A stretch of DNA of 41,063 bases, taken from Chara braunii. Its lineage: Eukaryota; Streptophyta; Charophyceae; Charales; Characeae. Location of the stretch: the NCBI GenBank assembly GCA_003427395.1, contig BFEA01000034.1, forward strand, positions 1,522,425 through 1,563,487, written 5' to 3'. Shown one piece after another: positions 30,486 through 40,517 of this stretch. The first letter of the stretch is position 1, and each line of letters begins with the position of its first letter. A program made the translations under genes and the position numbers. The notes beneath the pieces are model-generated. The model worked only from the letters and a program-made list of their open reading frames with translations. It searched no databases and had not been told where the DNA came from.

Positions 30486-30976
30486 NNNNNNNNNNNNNNN
30501 NNNNNNNNNNNNNNNNNNNNNNNNNNNNNNNNNNNNNNNNNNNNNNNNNNNNNNNNNNNNNNNNNNNNNNNNNNNNNNNNNNNNNNNNNNNNNNNNNNNN
30601 NNNNNNNNNNNNNNNNNNNNNNNNNNNNNNNNNNNNNNNNNNNNNNNNNNNNNNNNNNNNNNNNNNNNNNNNNNNNNNNNNNNNNNNNNNNNNNNNNNNN
30701 NNNNNNNNNNNNNNNNNNNNNNNNNNNNNNNNNNNNNNNNNNNNNNNNNNNNNNNNNNNNNNNNNNNNNNNNNNNNNNNNNNNNNNNNNNNNNNNNNNNN
30801 NNNNNNNNNNNNNNNNNNNNNNNNNNNNNNNNNNNNNNNNNNNNNNNNNNNNNNNNNNNNNNNNNNNNNNNNNNNNNNNNNNNNNNNNNNNNNNNNNNNN
30901 NNNNNNNNNNNNNNNNNNNNNNNNNNNNNNNNNNNNNNNNNNNNNNNNNNNNNNNNNNNNNNNNNNNNNNNNNNNN
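30486..30976. other. Assembly gap (491 N)
   Basis: Undetermined bases. Any frames spanning this region are artefacts. Confidence 1.
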
Positions 30977-31056
30977 TAGATTTCATTTTAGATTTTCTCT
31001 TAGATTTTGTTTTTTCCTCTTTTAGGTTTTGTTTAGATCTTAAATTTTGATGTAGA
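30977..31056 (+). mobile_element. Hammerhead element, copy C, left piece
   Basis: TAGATTTTCTCTTAGATTTT through TTTTGATGTAGA matches 9886-9968 of copy A. It is continuous in origin with 39396-40517 and is separated from it by the LINE. A partial T-rich segment is missing relative to copy A. Confidence 0.7.
31046..31056 (+). repeat. Left target-site duplication of the LINE
   Basis: TTTGATGTAGA, repeated at 39396-39406 directly after the poly-A tail. Confidence 0.85.
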
Positions 31057-31740
31057 CAGAGAGGTGGCGGTGGGGACCGGGCTGGCCCAGGATGCACTAA
31101 TTCTGCGCTGCACTATTCATGCGTTACGCCGTCCTTGTGTCGGCGTTTTCGGAGGCATTAGCGCGTTAATCCTTGGTGTTGGAGGTAGGGCATCGTCTTC
31201 GTAATTTTCAAAGCGCCAACCATCTCCTGCGTGGTATAGCTTTACTGTGTTTCCCCCTGTAGAATACCAGGGGGCAGGGAGTTTTCGGTCGCGGCTTTTC
31301 GACTCTTTGGTTCATCAAAGGATGAGAATGGATCTGTTACTTATCTGGTCACCCGAGTCATCCGGATGAACAGCAGACTATGAGAGACGAGTTGGGAAGT
31401 TTCGGATGAAGTCCGTCGGATGCCGACGAAATAGCAACCAGAGATCTCTCTCCAAGTGCAGGATGGGGGTCCGGTCATCAGAGCCTAGCATCGACAAGGA
31501 AGGTATAACTTACGATTCTGAAGATTTTCCTCACGCGTGCATGAGGGGGAGATAACAGATATACCAGTTTATTTATGCCTCTTAAGTACTTATAGTAGGG
31601 GTTTACCTTCGTGTTTAGATTAGATTCTAAGGGAGAATGCTTGGAATTTGATTGGGTCCCACTAGTTAGGTGGTGCAAAATTTATGTTATCGTCCAAATT
31701 GGTAGGGTGAGAAGGAAAGGTGCCGTGAAGGAAGGACTCT

Positions 31741-32832
31741 ATGGCAAACGTCAATGAAGACCCCCCTCCAGCCCCTCCTCCTCCTCCACCTCCCCCCCCA
31801 CCTCCCAACCCCTCGCCTTCGATGTCCGATTCGGAAAAACAGAGGATAAGGAATATAATGAGTTTATGTTATGTGGACGGGATCCTACCTAAGCATTTGA
31901 CCACCAATACGGTGGAAGTCGGCGAGGACTATGTTAGAGTCACTATTAATCCGGAAGCCCTACAAATTCAAACCGAGTGGTTAAAAGAACATGAAGTAAA
32001 AATTTTGTTTGGGGACGAGTCAACCTCTCTGCCCGTCGAGGTCAAGAAAAGAATCGTACGGACCTACGAAGACGGGTGGGTGACAAATCCTCAAATTAAC
32101 GTTGCCCCTAAACGAGGACTATTTCATAACGAATGCAGGAACCTCATGACTTATGTCTCAGTCTCCACTCAGGTGGTTACGTTCATGCTCCACAAGAAGC
32201 AGGATAAAATCATCGTGGAAGAGAAAATGTACTATGTAACCTTCCAACCATGGATGGACGAGAAGCACCTACAGGATTGGAGGGAAGCGATGAGGTATAG
32301 CTTCTTCTGGATAAGATACATGATGGTTCCAATTGCTTCCCTTCCCCAACTGGAAACTGTTGTGGAAGAAGCCTTTGGACCGATTTTGAAAACGCACCCC
32401 TTATTCAAGAAACCCGGCTGTCCAGAATTGCGTAAAGTGCGATTTGACCTCGTGTCTTCCGCAAGACTCCGCTTCAAGCCTTGGCTCGTTGTGGATATGG
32501 CGGAACATGGCGTTTCAGAGATTGAAGTGGTAGGTGCTGATACGCCATGGTGTGCTGATTGTAGATGTTTTTACCATTTTGCCGGGGATCCAGACTGCTC
32601 AATGAAGCAACGGCCAAAAGGTCAAAAACAGGGATTAAGACAGGGACCAAAAGGAAACACCGGGAAGGAGAAGACTAACAATACCCAAGGAGGGAAGAAA
32701 GGAGGCAATAAGGGGGGAAAGGATAAGGGAAAGGAGCCGACAAGTAAGGAGAAGGCCTCCGGCTCAGGGGGGGGGACGAGAAGGATGGGAAGGATGAAAC
32801 GAGAATGGGGAAAAATCCCAACCCCGTCCTAA
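31741..32832 (+). CDS. LINE ORF1, N-terminal part with zinc knuckle
   Basis: The 363-residue frame starts MANVNEDPPP, with a long proline run, then SDSEKQRIRNIMSLCYVDGI. A central domain follows with RTYEDGW (about residue 102) and VTFQPWM, resembling DUF4283-type LINE ORF1 domains. A CX2CX4HX6C motif (CADCRCFYHFAGDPDC, near residue 277) comes next, then a lysine/glycine-rich tail. The frame ends at 32832, soon after a run of nine G (32767-32775). One base fewer or two more there would connect to the acidic continuation in another frame, so the stop is probably secondary. The likely role is binding element RNA in a ribonucleoprotein particle. Homologous to the ORF1 at 7855. Confidence 0.8.
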   Translation: MANVNEDPPPAPPPPPPPPPPPNPSPSMSDSEKQRIRNIMSLCYVDGILPKHLTTNTVEVGEDYVRVTINPEALQIQTEWLKEHEVKILFGDESTSLPVEVKKRIVRTYEDGWVTNPQINVAPKRGLFHNECRNLMTYVSVSTQVVTFMLHKKQDKIIVEEKMYYVTFQPWMDEKHLQDWREAMRYSFFWIRYMMVPIASLPQLETVVEEAFGPILKTHPLFKKPGCPELRKVRFDLVSSARLRFKPWLVVDMAEHGVSEIEVVGADTPWCADCRCFYHFAGDPDCSMKQRPKGQKQGLRQGPKGNTGKEKTNNTQGGKKGGNKGGKDKGKEPTSKEKASGSGGGTRRMGRMKREWGKIPTPS

Positions 32833-34748
32833 CCTCCGATAAGGGCAAAGAGATAGTCGTATGGAAACAGCGCCCTCAAAGAACGTATAGGGAAGTCGTC
32901 AAAGATGGGAAAATTGTCTAGGAAAGGACCAAGGAAAAGGGCGACAATGCGAGCGATACAGAAATGAGTGATGCCGAAGGGGAGGATAAGGACAAGTTAC
33001 GAAAAGAGGATTCCGAAGAAGAGGAGGAAGAGGATTCTGAGGACTCAGAGGAATCGGAAGAAGAGGAGAGTGAAATGGAAGTGGAGGATGAAGAGGAGGA
33101 ATTGGAACGAAAAACACGAAAAAGGAAAGAGTCAGAAGACGAGGAGGAGGAGAAGGAACAGGGAGATGATAGGGAGGGATAAGAAAAAACGGGGGATGAG
33201 GACTCTGAGGCAGAAATGGAAAAAGGGCCAGAAAAGGGGGAAAAAAAGAATGGGCCCGAAGGAAGTGAGGACGAAAATGACGATGGAAAGACAATGGGAA
33301 AAAAAGGGACAGAGGTGGAGGAAAGAAGGAAAGAACCTATGGAGAAGGATGAAGAGGATACTCCAGAAGGGAGGGAAGAGGACAAAGAGAGAGACCCTCT
33401 GGGTCAAGAAGATGGTAAAAGGACGACGGATATTGGATGGGGTAAAGAGAATCCCGCTAAGGAGGATAAACATGAAGAAGATAAAGGGGTATCTAGCCAC
33501 CCCCCGACAGAGGGGTCGACTTTGGAAAAGAGCGAGGATATGGGAAAGCCTCCAAGAGAGGAGGAAGGAGACGACGAGGATTGGGATGAGCAAGGTCTGG
33601 AAGAAGTGATCTTGGGCGGTAGTGGGAGCGAATCAGAGGATGATCTGCCGGGGGTAGTGGGGGAGACCCTACTCAAAGACTCGACTCCCGCCCATGGGAT
33701 AACTCAGGAAGCGGTAGGGCCTACGTGGATTCTCCCACTGCTCCCACAGGGTAATGCGCCAGAGAAATTTAAGTTATATTGTAACGACGTGTTTGTCTCA
33801 GAAAAGGGGGAAGGTTTTCAGCACAAGGGCCTAGTGGAAGAGAAGTCAACAGAAGGGGAACAGAGGAAGCAAAAACTGGTAGGTCGGGCGACAAACGACC
33901 CAATCTACCATAATACAATCCCAGGGGGCTCCCCCTCCAAAAAGGCCAGAATTAACGAGAATACAGGGGTGGGAACTGTCAGCGAAGAGCTGACAGAAAC
34001 CTCACAAGAGCTAGGGAAGAACGAGAGTGTTGCTGGCCGAAAATGCAGTCACATTTATCGGGCCGTTCGAGAAGAATTATCTCATGCAGAACCGATGAAA
34101 ACGTTGACAAGGACGAACAGGGCTAAAGGAACAGTGAAGAAATTCCTGATTTCCTTTGATCTGTTCGGACTTGCCTCCCAATGGCCCTCTAGTACTTACT
34201 AGACTGACAAACAGTGAAGCTTTGGAAATCCCAGCGATTCCGGTCAACTCAACTCCCACAGAGGAGGAGGTGGCAGAGTTGACAAAGAGACATGTGCTAC
34301 ACCACATGGGGTCGGTGGTACCATTGCCCACCTTTAAATAAAGCCGATACCTGTCAATAGTAGATAAAGGGGCCCCGGTGGTATTTCACTTCGCCTTACT
34401 GGGCCTCAAAACGATCACCTCAAAACGATCACGGACTCTTTCGAGAAGTGGTGTGATTTGAGGGTCCATTGGATCCCTCTGCAGGAGTTGCTGGCGAAGC
34501 AGTCTGATAGGACGTCGCCTCTCCAACTCCCAGCAGGGAGACAAGGAACACTGGTTTCAGAATGGGTCCAACACGTGGGGCTGCAAGACAGATTAACTAA
34601 TGAAAATATTGCAGGTCTGGTGGCAGCAGTCCGAAACGGGAACCCACAACAGAAAGACCAAAAGAGCCGGGCGCAGACCCTCTCGCCAACCCACGAGAGC
34701 CGTATCCAACAAAACGGCGGGAATCGACCAGATGGTCCTTCCGCCTAA
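32833..34748 (+). pseudogene. LINE ORF1, acidic C-terminal continuation, frameshifted
   Basis: In the frame of 32964 and 33216 the sequence encodes a very acidic stretch (MSDAEGEDKDKLRKEDSEEE onward), broken by TAG near 32920 and TAA near 33180. It continues to 34202 with KFKLYCNDVFVSEKGEGFQ and GSPSKKARI. Further sensible sequence continues in a second frame (LTNSEALEIPAIPVNSTPTE, ending 34341) and a third (WIPLQELLAKQSDR, ending 34748). The last part overlaps the start of ORF2. Composition suggests a disordered tail. I recognise no domain. Confidence 0.6.
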
Positions 34749-35531
34749 ACTTCGAATTGCCTCCTGGAATATTCGAGGTTTAGGGGATACTAATCGAAGA
34801 TTCAAAAGATCACGTTTTCATCAGTGGATTCACTCTACTAACGTGCAGATCATAGGATTGCAGGAAACGAAGCTTAACAATGACAAAATCAGAGACACTG
34901 GGGCCTTTTGGGACGGCCCACAGGTTTGGTCGCAAGCGGTTGGCTCTTGCGGGGGGGTGGCGGTATTAATTGACAAAACTAGACTCTTTCTCGGACACGG
35001 GGGGCCGCATTGCCTGGTTAAAGTTTCAACTAGGGGAAGAAGATTGGGCAGTTATGTCCGTCTACGCCCCGATAGAACTTAATCAGAAAGTGAAATTCCT
35101 GACCAATCTCCCTAGCTGTGTACCAGACACTGAAAACTTGATTCTCCTAGGGGATTGGAACACAATCCTGATCCCAGGTTTGGACTCCCTGTCCACACAC
35201 CCAGCACGGGCGGACGCAGAAATGCTCTCAGAATTTACAGAATCACAGGCGCTTATGGACGTATTCCGGATCTTGAACCCTGATGCAAATGGGTTCTCGT
35301 GGTATGGGCCGCACCCTTCTTAAAGAGCACAAGCACCTCGTAGCCGACTGGACTCTATACTCGCCAGAGGAGCCCCGTGGGACAGGTGCTGCTGGCCGGA
35401 TGTCCAGTATGCGTCCCTTTTGGATCACTACCCAGTCCTTATGGATGTCTTAGCGGTGGAGGTAGTGGAGAAAGAGAGACCCCCGTTTAGGTTGAACGTT
35501 AATCTTTTGAAGGACGAAGGGATCAAATCAT
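34600..35531 (+). pseudogene. LINE ORF2, apurinic-type endonuclease domain, frameshifted
   Basis: Motifs of the APE-like endonuclease appear in order: IASWNIRGLG (34753 on), GLQETKL (34856 on), then after a frame change VMSVYAP, LLGDWNT, FSWYGP, SRLDSIL and LDHYP. The change of frame coincides with a run of six G near 34997-35002. In-frame stops lie at 35321 (TAA) and 35532 (TGA). The domain nicks the target DNA strand that primes reverse transcription. Apart from the lesions, the catalytic N, E, Y, D/N and H positions are present; the usual S of the SDH motif is L. Confidence 0.75.
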
Positions 35532-35533
35532 GA

Positions 35534-37425
35534 GTGGTAGACCAAATGCGATGTTGGGAAGAAGCAAAATACTTGTCCGAGAATCAGTTAGAGTGGGCGG
35601 AAGGAGGGATAAATATAATTAGAGCCGCTCTAATGAATTTCTCAAGAATGAAAGCCGCCTCTCAGGCCTGGAAGGAAAAACAATTGAGAAAAGCAATTGA
35701 ACAGGCAGAAAGAAAGATGGGCGGAGACCCCTTCTCTGATTATTACTGGTTTGAAAAAAGAAGTCAAGCAATGGTGGAACTAGAAAAAATAGAAGTCAGA
35801 AAACAGTCCGAATGGTTGGACTGGTTGAAACTCAGGGGGATTATAGGGTACCATAGAATGACCAAGATTTCATTTCGCTCTCTGATTCTCAGACAATCTA
35901 AATCCCGCATTAGGGAGCTAGCACATCCATTTGCGATAGGTTCGCCGCTAGCCACGGATACGGAGACAATGTGTTATTTTGCTTTCGACTACTTTAGTGA
36001 CATCGTCACCACAAGAAGACCATATGACTCCTGTGACACAGACCTATCCTGTAACACGCGATTTCGGGACAGAACCACGGTCAGACTGTCGTCAGGAATG
36101 ACACAAATGTTAGAAGAACCCTTCACGGTGGAGGAACTAAGGAAAGCGGCCAATCAGATGACAAGAGGAAAGTGCCCAGGCCTTGACGGCCTCCCAGTGG
36201 AACAATATGTGGAATGCTGGGAGGTCTTCGGCCCCTTCTTGTGCGAGGTGTATAATAATATGAGAGAGGGAGGCACTCTTCCACCCGACTTTTTAAAGGG
36301 ATATGTTTCTTTACTGTACAAGAAGGGAAGTAAGTTGGAAGTTAGGAACTATAGACCTATTTCTGTGTTAAATGTGACATATAAAATTTTAGCCAAAGCC
36401 CAGGCTATCAGGTTGGCGGAGCACTTGCCCAATCTGGTGGGCCCAGAACAAGGGGCCTTTGTTAAAGGTCGTACAATTTTCGACAACATACTGACTACCC
36501 TACAGTCCCTAGAGGTCATCCCAAAAGAAAAACGTGAAATCGCAGTCCTTCTCCTGGATATGGAGAAGGCATACGATAAAATGGGTTGGCCCTTCGTGTT
36601 CACGACCCTAAGCAAAATGGGCTTTGGCCCTAATTTTATGCACAGTGTAAAATCCATGTACGCAGAGGCTTCCTCCGTGGTCTTGGTCAACGATAGATTG
36701 TCTGAGGATTTTAAGCTTACGCGATTTCTGCGCCAGGACTGCCCCCTGGCTCCTCTTTTATTTGTTCTTCAGTTAGAGGTGTTATTAGATAATATAAGAC
36801 ATAACCCGGGGATTAGGGGTTTGGAGTTGCCTGCTCCATTCACTGGAAGGGGGGGGCCATTGCGGATGACCTCACAGTAGCCTGTGAAAATTCGCAGTCG
36901 GCCCTCACAGAACTAAGGATAGTGTTAGATGAGTATTATATGTTATCAGAGGCATCTATAAACTGGGATAAGTCTGTTTTTTTGCTCCCCCCTCCCTACA
37001 AGATGAGTGTGGATTGGGGTCTCAAAGAGGTGCCCCCTGAGAGCTCAGAGCGGCTGTTGGGCGTGCAAGCCTCTCTTTCAAACTGCGCACAGTCACAGGA
37101 CAGGATTCTACAGGAGAAAATCTGCGCAAGAATCTTGGGATGGATGAGGAGCCACAAGTTGTCAACTTTTGGGAGAGCTTTGGTGCTCACTTCTGCGACC
37201 TTCACAATTATGTGGTTTCTCCTTACGGTCCACTACTTGGGAGACAAGGCATATTCAACAATAAAGAGAGGCGCAACTCGATACTTATGGAAGCCTGCTG
37301 CCTCGGAGGAACAAGGTTTCATATATAAAGTTGCATGGGATATAGTCTGTCAACCAATAAATCAAGGCGGGGGCTTCGGGATCCTAGGGATCAGAACCTC
37401 GGCCTATTGGTCAAATGGATTATAA
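35534..37425 (+). pseudogene. LINE ORF2, reverse transcriptase domain
   Basis: The first frame (35534-36880, 448 residues) carries RGKCPGLDGLPVEQY (about residue 212), LLYKKGSKLEVRNYRPISVL, GPEQGAFVKGR, LLLDMEKAYDK (motif A) and RQDCPLAPLLF (motif B). Motif C, IADDLTV, is found from 36859 in another frame, after a run of eight G at 36849-36856. That frame runs on to 37425 through the thumb region. Motif B normally reads RQGCPLSP; the G to D change would be expected to harm activity. The domain copies element RNA into DNA at the nick. Confidence 0.85.
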
Positions 37426-38938
37426 AAGCTTTCTTCCAAAAGGAGCCCAAACAGTGGGTTCCCTTGGCAGAATACATCTTGAGAAAAGACTGGGACCTAG
37501 TGGAAGGAACAAATGTGTGGGACTGCTTGCTACAGACAGAACTCGCAAGAAGAAGGACAAAGTCCAGATTGTGGACTGGGATCCTGTTTGCGTGGCAAAA
37601 GATTAGGCCTGAAAGATGGAGAGAGCCATGCACAAAGCTCGAAGTTCTAATCAGTGTTTGTTTGATAATAATCTGATCAAACAGGCCTCGAGGTCTCCAT
37701 TCGGGACACAGGACAAAGCAGGGAACTTTGCACGATCATGGATTGAGAAAAGGATGTTCCTGGTAAAGCACGTATGGGACGTGGCAAGACAAAGTTGGTG
37801 CGCGTCAGAGGAGTTACGGAAGAAAATACCAAGAGTGCATAAACTAAAAGAACACTATGGCGCGTTGTTAGCCGCTATTCCCTCGCATTGGGAGGAACTC
37901 ACTAAGGAGAGTATGGAGCATGCGTTGGGTACCTGGTTACTCCAGCCAAACGACCCTCAGGCCATTTTGAAGGCCTTGGGACCAGACCTCCCGCAAGGCA
38001 TGAAGATGGAACAATGGAAGAACGGGAGACGTCTCAGGGAGGGTACTGAACTCATCAGGGAAAAGGAACTCTCAAGAAGCTCCACAATGGATTTGGTGGA
38101 AGTAAGAGTTTGGGAATCACAAGATTCATTGGCCAAGCAAGTGGTTTTGTTGGACGGACAGGCTGAGCACTACAAGGTGGAGCCACTGCTATATGGGTGG
38201 AAAGGACCAAGGAGAAAGGCAACACCACTGATCTACTATCGACCGAAGACAGGGGTAATGCAGCTTCGTTCGAAGAAAACATGGCCACAAAATGTGGCTC
38301 TGACGAGATGTCAAAAATCCCAGGGAACAACGAAGCCTCCTCCTGACTTTAGAGGTTTGTGGAAATCCCTAAAGAAGATTCCGTCGCAAAGGCACGCAAG
38401 TCTTATGTGGGCTCAATCGCTGCTGGTGATCCCCTCGGTTGTATGGCTCAATCAGAGAGGGATGGACTTAGACGTGACATGTGCAAGATGTAAGTGGGGG
38501 TGGGAAGCCACGGAGCACCTGTGGCTTAACTGTCCCCTGGCGGATGAGTTATGGGTATGGTGGAAGCTCCAGTGGGAAGAGGGAGGAGGCCCGGAGTGGG
38601 AATGGTCGGATGATTGGGTGTTGTACGCCATTCCACCTTCTAATGCTAAACTCACGGACAAATGGGGATACATGGCTCTTGTCTGCAGAGGAATACTGCT
38701 AGAGACAATATGGAAAGCGCGGAATGTCATGGTCTTTAGAAAAGAACAGATGCCTGTTCAACAACAGACTTGCTTGGCCAAGGAAATGCTCAGATTGACG
38801 GTATTGTCTGAATGGAGGAAGTCCAAGTTAAGAGCAGGTCGCGGGCTCTATTGGTTCCGGAAGACATGGACGGAGAGGGATTTTTTGGCAACAGTCTCGC
38901 CAGATGGGAACTTGAAAATATCAAAATGGTTAACTTAG
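37426..38938 (+). pseudogene. LINE ORF2, C-terminal region with zinc motif
   Basis: After frame changes near 37390 and 37640 the protein continues through VKWIIKAFFQKEPKQWVPLA and then a long open frame from 37616 (NQCLFDNNLIKQASRSPFG). Near 38480 a CARC...HLWLNC motif is followed by WVWWKLQW and WKARN. This is the zf-RVT-like region found after reverse transcriptase in plant LINEs. It is colinear with the fragment at 880-1757. ORF2 ends at TAG, 38936-38938. Confidence 0.8.
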
Positions 38939-39368
38939 GCCCAGGAATGGTTGCCCGAATGTAGGCGAACATGGATTCCTGGGCGGAGATATTCAGATTT
39001 GGTAGACATGAGGTCTCCTAAGTTTAAGGGTTTACAAAATTATAGAGATTAAACTAGGAGACACTGTGGACTGATCTATGTCGAAGTTTGCCTGTCTTTT
39101 AAGATCACTGGATACAGCCTCTGGGTTGTAAGAGGAGCTGAGCTTTATCAGCAAGAAAACGGAGGATAGACAGACAGATTTCACTGCAAAGGGTTTTCTC
39201 TTACTTTTACTTAGCTTCACGGTTATCTTTGGGTAGCAGGGGTCATAGGAAGGGACAAGAGCAGAGCTGAAAGATAAACTTGCTAATGCTGCCAGGATAC
39301 CTCCGGGTTGAATTGTGAGGTCCCCGACCTCCCTTGATTTGTATTTGTAATAAAGACAACTGTTTTCC

Positions 39369-39401
<33 letters not shown>

Positions 39402-39446
39402 GTAGAGCACCCGTTCGTTTTTGACGAACGGGTCGTGACTCCGACA

Positions 39447-39499
39447 GACTGTTTCGTCGGACTTCCACCGACTCATCAGGGGGATGAGCCCCGACAGTC
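39447..39499 (-). ncRNA. Hammerhead ribozyme, type III, intact
   Basis: On the minus strand: GACTG (stem III), UC cleavage position, stem I GGGG-CTCAT-CCCC, CTGATGA, stem II GTCGG / TGGAAGT / CCGAC, GAAA, CAGTC (stem III). Every stem is perfectly paired and all core bases are consensus. Directly upstream is a hairpin CCATC-CGAA-GATGG. Loops I (CTCAT) and II (TGGAAGT) could make the tertiary contacts typical of fast natural hammerheads. It is predicted to self-cleave just after the UC. Confidence 0.92.
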
Positions 39500-39583
39500 C
39501 ATCTTCGGATGGAGTGACTCGCCGAATGCACCTGCCACAAAATGCGGCTGCATTCGGAAGGGTCCCGTTGAGAGGGATGGGAA

Positions 39584-39586
<3 letters not shown>

Positions 39587-39659
<73 letters not shown>
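39587..39659. repeat. (GA)n microsatellite
   Basis: AG repeat of about 73 bp, at the same place relative to the hammerhead as 10150-10224. Confidence 0.95.
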
Positions 39660-39661
<2 letters not shown>

Positions 39662-40517
39662 AAGAGAGAGAGCAAAGGGGGGGGGAACTTACCTGGCTGT
39701 TGACCCCCTCTACTTTCATAGATAGGATGAGCAAAATCGAATGAATCTCCCGCTAGAACATGAAAATATACACTCCCACACTCTTGCTCCTCCCTGTGTT
39801 CTACGAGTCTTCTGAGTGCCCGTTCGTTTCGATGAACGGGCTGCAGACAATCTGAGGTAAGTTTGCTTTTTCTTTTTCTTGTTTTTTTTGTTATCGTTAG
39901 ATTCTTTTTATATTTTTTATTTTCTTTATTTTTTTTATTTTCTTTATTTTTTTTAAAGGTACCCCCCCCTTATGTGACGGGTTGTAGGGCTGTGCCCGTT
40001 CGTTTAAGAAATGGGCTGCAGCACTCACAGCGCGCCCGAACCTGGCGCAGGTTGGGCCGGGTACGGGCGTGAGGGGCAAGTGGGAAAATGCCCTTATTGA
40101 GCTCAACTCCTGTCTGGCCAAAGTGACCCCTGGGCCGCCTGTTCGTTGCTAAGCAATGGGCTGACCCTCACAGAAAAACGAGGGAAAAAGGGGAGGAAAA
40201 AAAAAGGAAGAAAGAAAAATAAGGGAAAAGGAAGGGAAAAAAAAAGGGGAAAAGAGAAGAAAAAGTAATGGCCGCGAACGTGGCCGCGGCCATGGAACAG
40301 GTGCAGCCCCTAGAAACTTCTAGGGGCCGATGGGACTGCATCTGTTCAAGTTGAGCATGCAGTCCTGAAATGGCTTGGTACTGCGATTTTGGACTGCGCC
40401 CGGTCGTGGGTGGCGGCCAGGTGCATAACCAAAGCCAGGGACTTGATGTTCCTAGTCGAACATCAAGATTCCCAGCCCTCGATCGAAGTTCAGATCGAGG
40501 GCTAGGCTCAGCCCCGT

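Larger units (their letters stand above)
31057..39395 (+). mobile_element. Full-length LINE (L1-type), 8.3 kb
   Basis: Flanked by 11-bp duplications, it has a 5' leader (31057-31740), ORF1, ORF2, a 3' untranslated region (38939-39368) and a poly-A tail (39369-39395). The undisturbed sequence is visible in copy A at 9950-9972, so the insertion point is certain. Copies of this type use endonuclease nicking and target-primed reverse transcription. Several stops and frameshifts mean it is not autonomous as sequenced. Confidence 0.9.
39396..40517 (+). mobile_element. Hammerhead element, copy C, right piece
   Basis: Matches 9956-11060 of copy A closely through the hairpin, hammerhead, GA tract, CTACTTTCATAGATAGGATG block, three GTTCGT hairpins, poly-C block and the CTAGAAACTTCTAGGGGCC inverted repeat. 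It is cut off at 40518 by an inverted LTR. Confidence 0.8.

Noticed and set aside
30392-31097. Frames of about 200 codons spanning the gap
   Set aside because: Mostly undetermined bases. Only the first 31 codons of one frame have meaning.
32964-33609. Basic arginine/lysine-rich frame as a separate protein
   Set aside because: It is the +1 shadow of the acidic GAG/GAA-rich ORF1 tail.
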